From: Boswellia sacra
Lineage: Eukaryota; Streptophyta; Magnoliopsida; Sapindales; Burseraceae
Length of the DNA stretch: 64,000 nucleotides
Assembly: GCA_013180625.2 (NCBI GenBank)
Contig: SNVD02013576.1
Location: 1 to 64,000 of the forward strand
Reading direction: 5' to 3'
The position numbers and the translations under genes were made by a program. Positions 58,430 to 64,000 of this stretch are shown here, one piece after another. A model generated the notes under the pieces. That model did no database searches and was not told where the DNA came from. It was given only the letters and a program-made list of their open reading frames with translations. How positions within the stretch are numbered: the first letter of the stretch is position 1; each line of letters starts with the position of its first letter.

Positions 58430-59546
58430 TCTGGTGGCAGCTGATTGGATAGAGTCTCCAAAAGAATTCTCCTCTCCACAGCACGGACCTCTTAGCTGCA
58501 CCACCGTAAGATTGCTTTAACATGACTGGTTGAAAAGGAAGGGGAAAATTTTTGTGCTTTTTCACAACACCCAGATAAACAAATAAACTAAAAAGTCGAC
58601 CCCATTCAATACCTTTCATCTTCATCTTTGAATTTGAAGGAGCGCATTTCCATTCCATCTTCTGACTTTATTGCCATCCTGCTCAGCTGATCACATGGAC
58701 AAGTTCAGATAAGGGTAAAAAAGGGTTGCTTATATTGAAAATCAAGCATGTGCAGTCTCACAACCCAAATATAATACTTGAAGTTTTACCGATATTTGGG
58801 CATTTTTAGACAATCCTCTACCTCTTATCAAAATAAGAGTTTCAGTGGAAGAAGTCTATGCCTTTACACACTTTAAAGTGTAAATTTTTCAAAGGGAAAT
58901 AAAATATACCCTTGAATTTCAAGGAATTGCCTCCTGAGTTCACTTCCAACACCAATTGCATCGAATATCCGCCATCCATTCTTGAAAAGGGTGAGTGAAG
59001 TTCCTCCAGTTCGAAGTGAATCTGCCTGCTCAAGCAGCAATGACCAAACACTGAGCCTAATGATTCAAAATTCATCAGTTAAGTAGCGGTTATTGTTAGG
59101 AAAATGCAGTTAAGCATAAAATATGTCGAGATTCATAACTCTCATCACACAAGCAAATACAAGAATTTAATATATTGATTCAGTATGACCAGGCTATAGT
59201 TAGTATAATTTGACTCAAGAGTATTTGTAGTTATACGAGAAGAAGAAAATGCCACGCAATCACACTGACTTCACCACACTCGTGAAATATTATATAGGTC
59301 AGGAGAAACAAACACCATGAAAAATTAGCTGATCAGATTTGAGGGTTCATTTAATCTAACCTATGCAGAGATACTGCAGTAGCAAGTCCTGCAATCCCAG
59401 TGCCAACAATGACAATATCCTCCTTCCTGGAATACCCTTCAGCTTTACTAATTGATAGACAAACGGGTTTGATTCTAGTTCGAGAACACGACCAAGAACA
59501 ACTCTGTGGACAATGAATCACTCTACTCTGAAAATGAGACAAAGAA
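58430..59546 (-). pseudogene. FAD-dependent monooxygenase fragment (four N-terminal exons)
   Basis: Minus-strand exons about 59546-59361, 59056-58910, 58678-58613 and 58495-58430, with matching splice sites and phases. The reading is SRKEDIVIVGTGIAGLATAV (GxGxxG FAD-binding fold), then SVWSLLLEQADSLRTGG, TSLTLFKNGWRIFDAIGVGS, MAIKSEDGMEMRSFKFKDED, then a stop, then EVRAVERRILLETLSNQLPP. This is the N-terminal third of a plant zeaxanthin-epoxidase-like FAD monooxygenase. The TAA at 58494-58492 replaces the usual CAA (Gln). No in-frame ATG precedes the first exon. An ATG about 60 bases upstream is out of frame. The protein would be truncated in the flavin domain. Confidence 0.9.
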
Positions 59547-60118
59547 GATGGTAATAAGAAGAGATCAAGTACAGAGGAGATAAAGAGGCCATAGCCGTCG
59601 TGCTCCAGTGATGAACGTGAAAAAATGAAAAACAGAGTCTGTGATGGGACGCAAGAGAGAGAGGTTGGCTACGAAACAAGTGGTGGAAATAAAACGGTTA
59701 ATTATTCACCAAATCCATAGTTCTTTTACCCAGGAAAGCAACTTCGAAGTTTTTGGGCCTGCCTGAAGCGTGAATCTAGCCTGCACAAAAGTGGGCACAT
59801 AATAGTTAACCTCACGCGTTGATAACTCTACAGCCTATGATTGCTTTGTCAAACATCTGCAACACAAGTGCGGGAGGACTTAAGAAATTAATCTTGATTC
59901 CTGATTTATAGGGAAAAAAACTCAAGAAAATATTATTTCGTAAAATTTCTTTGGGTAAACAATTACAACCCGAAAACCAGCACATGAGAAAATTCCAAAA
60001 AAACAAGAAAAACAAAAAAAATCAAAGGGCTAAAAGAAATGGTAGTCATATTTTCTTTTACTTTCTTGATTGTCTTCCAATAGGCTTTAAAAAGAAAGAG
60101 CAATGAAGAAGAACTCAC

Positions 60119-60255
60119 AAGATGGCGACAGGTTATAGTGGAGTCAAGCCAGAGGTCTGTCTTATACATCTTTTCTTCGGGTTCTCCTTTAAAAAGTCGA
60201 AGAATTGAGGCACAGAGAACTCATAGGTTTCATTAATCATCAACATCGTCGTCAA
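60119..60255 (-). pseudogene. TPX2: TPX2 first-exon fragment
   Basis: The minus strand reads NETYEFSVPQFFDFLK and, after loss of one base (expected AAG GGA, seen AAGGA), GEPEEKMYKTDLWLDSTI followed by the donor GTGAGT at 60118. The plant TPX2 N-terminus has ETYEFSAPRFFDF followed by an acidic stretch and a W-F/L-D motif. The shift and the loss of all later exons make it non-functional. TPX2 targets spindle proteins to microtubules and activates Aurora kinase. Only the N-terminal segment is present. Confidence 0.8.
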
Positions 60256-60362
60256 TTGAAATTCATGTCTGTCCGCGGTAAGCAAAGATATAAATTAAAT
60301 GCTTTATAGCTTGTGAAAACAAAGCAGAATCCAAAATAAAAATGTTTTCACAAGATGCGTAC

Positions 60363-61266
60363 AATTGGGGCATGCGAGGAATTCGTGGCTCTTTTGGTTT
60401 GGCTGGACCACCTTGGCGCATTGTTTGCTTGAAGTACTCGGATTCAGAATAACTAATAAATGGACAGAAGACAAAAAATTATTAAATCAACAATGATGAG
60501 CAATAAACATGTACAGACTTTAAGTACAAAGATGAGATAACAGTTACTTGCGCTTCCGCTCTCTTTTTGGTGGTTCAATCCAGTTTTCACTAACAATTTT
60601 CTTGAAATCAAACTTGTTCTCGTCCTTTAACAGCAGGAACGCAAGAAATAAGCAACTAAAGCAATACTAATAATACAAGCCGAAACCAACCGAATTTAAA
60701 TGACAAAATATGATAGCGATGCCTTACCTTCTCATCATCAAAATCATACAATTCAGCAGCTGTAATACAACAAAATAATTCCAATAATTTATGTTTTCAT
60801 CTTTCAAATAAAATTGAATAAACATCAAACAAGAAACTGAAACTCAAAAGGGCAAAATTCTTCAGCAACAACTACATACTATCATCCATTTTAAATTTAA
60901 TAGCATCCTCTGTAAATTTCTTCATTTTCGCATCGAATCCAGCTGTAGCCTCTTCTCCTTTAGCAATAATTCTGTCAATATCCTCATCTGTAATTGTGCT
61001 ATCCTTGGAGCTGAAAACCATTTCAGCGCCAAACCTCACCATCTGCAGCAGTTCAACTTTATTGACAGCTGCATATAAAAAAATAAATAAATAAATAAAA
61101 GATGGAACGACATCAAAATCTGTCGCTGAGCAAAAGTTTTCATAAATAATTAGTAATATAAAAGCCACTTACTCTTCTGCTCAGCTAATCTTCCTTGTTG
61201 AATGACCAGAGCATCAAGTGCAAGCTTTTTATAAGCCCTCTCAATAACTTTTTCCTCAATAGTGTA
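60363..61266 (-). pseudogene. CHR11: ISWI chromatin-remodelling ATPase fragment (five exons)
   Basis: Minus-strand exons 61266-61173, 61068-60880, 60759-60728, 60624-60548 and 60452-60363, all with AG/GT borders and compatible phases. The reading is YTIEEKVIERAYKKLALDAL, VIQQGRLAEQKT, VNKVELLQMVRFGAEMVFSS, STITDEDIDRIIAKGEEATA, AELYDFDDEK, DENKFDFKKIVSENWIEPPK, and YSESEYFKQTMRQGGPAKPK followed by EPRIPRMPQ. This is the stretch between the helicase C-terminal lobe and the HAND-SANT-SLIDE part of plant ISWI (CHR11/CHR17). The ATPase lobes and SANT/SLIDE domains are missing. No stop interrupts the retained exons, so decay is less advanced here. Confidence 0.93.
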
Positions 61267-61359
61267 CTGTTCGTATTCAATCAACATTAGAATTAATCTA
61301 TCTACCACAAACTCATATCATGGCACATAACTGGAAAATAAAAAAACAATGTTAGAAGA

Positions 61360-63049
61360 AAAAGTTTCTCATTGATTGAGAAGTTTGCATAGTCATGATT
61401 ACCATATCCAAATGCTGCAGAAGATTCAAGATATAATGTGCATCAGTCCTCTTCCAAACACAATTTGTGCAAGACATAACAACAAATTTAGATATGGAGA
61501 TCATTCAGAATTAGGATGGTGTGCAGAATATCAGAATTTTGGAGCGTATGAAGGAAATGAATCGCATAATATGAATATCTGATGTAACCAGATTTGAATA
61601 GTTCCAGCACTTATTTATTTTTAAGCAAACAATGCATAATAAAATTTAATTAATTTCCCAAGACCACAAAATTGAAAATAATGTAAAGATAATCAACACC
61701 TACCTATTAGCTTCTTTTTTACAAAAACAAGTGCTGCATGTCCCAAACTCTCAATATTCAAAAACACTTCTTTTGATTCATCGCTCACATAAATACTGCC
61801 AATATATATAATTGAGCAAAGCTAAAATAAACTTCTCAGCATAGATTCCAAATATGAGTCAAAACAAATAGAATACAAATAGATAGGGACAAAACTTATT
61901 ACTCTATTGCCTGGATTAGCAAAAGGCTTCATAAATATGATATCACTATCCTTCAAGAGAAGACTTTATGGGAATTGCACTGTGAAGTTCACTATAAGCA
62001 GATGGAAGGACACAGAAAACAAGCTAGCAGCCTTGCTCTTTGTTGAATTAGCCAATAATCTGAACTGAAAAGCAGAGAACCAGAAGAAAAAAATAGTTCT
62101 ATGATAAGTTTGGTGTATTAGAACTTGTTTTATCCAGAAAACCAATTCGTAAAATAACTAGTTACATTGTTCCTCCAAAACTTTTTGCAGAAATAGAATG
62201 GTAAGTATAAAGAATTAATTACCTTGTCGTATACCACAAGTAATCACTAGCATCTTTTGTTGTTTTAATCTGCTCTAACAGACCTGACTCTGTGAAAGAG
62301 TAATTGCTTGAAACACCAACTTCTTCTATAAACCAGCTCCATGCCGATTGTGCCAATGACAACTCATTAACATTGTTTTTTTGACCAAAGGAATGATCAC
62401 CAATATTTCTTTGTGAAACAACCTTCAAGTAAAGAAAAATTCAGTTTAATAGACTGTAGCAAGACATAAACATAACACACAATTAGAATAAAATTTAGAT
62501 ATCGAGTTGCAAATGTTAATGTAATAACTACTGCAGATATAGATTATTAACTAAAAAATCAATAAAAGCAATCTAAGTGATACCATTTATATAATCTTGA
62601 ACGTATACCAATAGCAATATAATTGTACCTTTGCTGTGTTAAAAATGACATTCTTACAATCTGGAAGAATGCTTATGGACCAGGCTGGAAGGAAGTATAA
62701 ATTCCCATTAAACATGACATTTGCATCTGAACTGTTGTCATAATTGGCAAGGAAAGCTGCACACTCGTTTGTAGGTTTATAATAGACGTGTGCCTGTTGT
62801 TGAGAATACAAAGAAAGCATGCTAGAATGAGCAAAAATGAGGATATGGGCATCCCACACTGCAACTTTGTTACTAGAGAACAAGCCCATACCAGAATTTT
62901 AAATTGAAGTGTCTTATCAAACTTGCATGAACATCCTAACTGCACAAATTTTACCTCTAGATTAACGCCAAGTTATCGGTGAATCGGGTCTGAGCTGATC
63001 AAATACTCCTCGCAGAGCTTTATGGCCTTGTGCAAGTCTCGTAGTTGAA
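61360..63049 (-). pseudogene. BGAL: Beta-galactosidase (GH35) fragment, middle exons
   Basis: Minus-strand exons about 63049-62955, 62793-62629, 62422-62223, 61795-61704 and 61414-61365. The reading is LRDLHKAIKLCEEYLISSDP, a stop, AHVYYKPTNECAAFLANYDN, GNLYFLPAWSISILPDCKNV, SAWSWFIEEVGVSSNYSFTE, LLEQIKTTKDASDYLWYTT, EVFLNIESLGHAALVFV, and FGYGNHDYANFSINEK. This is the C-terminal half of the catalytic region and the first beta-rich domain of plant cell-wall beta-galactosidase. The active-site glutamates, which lie upstream, are missing. The TAA at 62975-62973 replaces a likely CAA. Acceptor and donor sites are intact. Confidence 0.9.
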
Positions 63050-63764
63050 CTTAAATATGAATACACACAAGCTTAATAATTCAGCGAATAGTTGAACTTT
63101 TAAAAAAAGAAAAAAAATAAACATCTGTACATAGAAAAGGAATAAATTCGACGATGACTATTAAGAAGTGTGGAGTGTAGGAAAGGTAAGCCAATGCTTT
63201 AAAAAATAAAAAGAAAAGAAAAGAAAAAGAAACACAATAAATATAATGCATATGATGAGCACATAAAAGTGTGATTTTCTATTCTTTGCAACTGTCACTT
63301 CATCTATCATCGATGAATCATTTAATTTGTAACAGAGACACCAAAAATTAAAGCATTAATTTCCTGTGAAAGTGAAACTGATTTATAATTGGACGAAATT
63401 TAATGAGATAGAGAGAGATATATCTACTTTGTGCAACTGTCGCTGCAGGCTTTCGTCGTAACATATATCAACTTGATATACTGTACAAAATTAATAGTAT
63501 AATTAAAAGAAGTAAAACAACCACTTAAACTCCATCGAAAATAAACAAGAAAAACGGCACAGCTAGCCTTTAGTTATATTTTTCTTGAATTCATAAAAAA
63601 GTATAGAGAGATTTTTGCTCTTTAATGAACATTAACTACACTAAAGAATAGAGTTGAGCTGATGGGGACACTTAACAGGAGTATAAATTAAACAATATAT
63701 AGCAGATCAGGAAAGAGAGTGGCAGACGAGAGTATGAAGCGGGGAACAATTAGGAGAGAAATAC
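63050..63764. other. Spacer between MFS exon and beta-galactosidase fragment
   Basis: AT-rich with poly-A runs and no recognised exon. It probably contains the junction between two captured pieces. Confidence 0.45.
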
Positions 63765-63929
63765 CGCTTGTTGAATTCTAGAGAGGTAAATGGCCAGTGA
63801 GCACTCAGGTTTTCCAGGACAAAGAGCGGACATAGTAACATCAGTGATGACCGGAATCACCATGAAGGTTGGGAAGCTGTATAGAAAGAATGTCAAGAAC
63901 AGAGGATTTAAAGTTGACAGCTTTTCCAT
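63765..63929 (-). pseudogene. MFS transporter (HIAT1-like) first exon
   Basis: The minus strand reads MEKLSTLNPLFLTFFLYSFP, then TFMVIPVITDVTMSALCPG, ECSLAIYLSRIQQA, and a donor GTAT at 63764. Plant homologues of the hippocampus-abundant-transcript/tetracycline-resistance-like major facilitator family start this way: first membrane helix, the ITDVT motif, and an ALCPG-x2-(Q/E)CSLAIY segment. Only the first helix is present. The rest of the 12-helix protein is not in the following minus-strand sequence, which turns into beta-galactosidase. It may be captured, or a real gene cut by the insertion. The upstream flank is only 55 bases in this window. Confidence 0.7.
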
Positions 63930-64000
63930 CTTTCTCTCGGACATACACAAGCTTTATAGCAAGACAAATGAAAAAGGCAGCTGAAGGGGAAGCGTATGCT

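Noticed and set aside
55062..63929. Reading the gene pieces as a normal gene cluster or as processed pseudogenes
   Set aside because: Each lacks essential domains, so they are not genes. They keep introns and intact splice sites, so they are not reverse-transcribed copies.
63790..63984. Plus-strand ORF of 64 codons at the right edge
   Set aside because: It is antisense to the MFS first exon, whose protein matches a known family.

Overview
This is nuclear DNA of a seed plant, most likely a eudicot. It is AT-rich and intron-bearing, and it is packed with plant Copia, Gypsy and CACTA (En/Spm) elements and with fragments of typical plant genes. I could not narrow the species further from sequence alone. 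No complete, clearly functional host gene is visible. No tRNA, rRNA or CRISPR array was recognised.

Bases 1-17147 are a nest. A minus-strand Copia element (Copia A, cut by the window start) has its 5' LTR at 4603-6378. It abuts a decayed plus-strand Copia (Copia B, pieces 6379-7650, 9062-9605 and 16548-17147). Copia B is split by a solo Gypsy LTR (7651-9061, TSD GTTGC) and by a CACTA element (9606-16547) that keeps only the N-terminal transposase-associated domain. Bases 17148-24908 hold non-coding retroelement-like DNA. Inside it is a complete non-coding LTR element (19032-22579, TSD GTTAC).

Bases 24909-35204 are a full-length minus-strand Copia (Copia C, TSD ATAAT). It has gag, pol and an extra 632-codon ORF downstream of pol. 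Bases 35205-48566 carry a universal-stress-protein exon relic and a receptor-kinase relic (LRK10-like). The receptor-kinase relic is broken by a short-LTR Copia (Copia E, 40031-44771, TSD CTGCT) and by a truncated relative of Copia C (Copia D, 46858-48566). Bases 48567-52910 are a non-autonomous Gypsy element of Athila/Tat type. It has a 1.4 kb LTR, gag, a deletion that removes protease and nearly all of RT, and a second ORF of unknown function.

Bases 52911-63984 are the most striking part. A CACTA-type terminus with a dense subterminal array is followed by exon-intron fragments of at least seven unrelated genes, all on the minus strand. In minus-strand order they are an MFS transporter, beta-galactosidase, ISWI ATPase, TPX2, an FAD monooxygenase, glycolate oxidase and a U-box/USP kinase. 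Most splice sites are preserved, but several frames carry CAR-to-TAR or CGA-to-TGA stops. This looks like transduplication by one large transposon (Pack-CACTA or Helitron type) whose far end lies beyond the window. It is a cluster of captured fragments, not a pathway.
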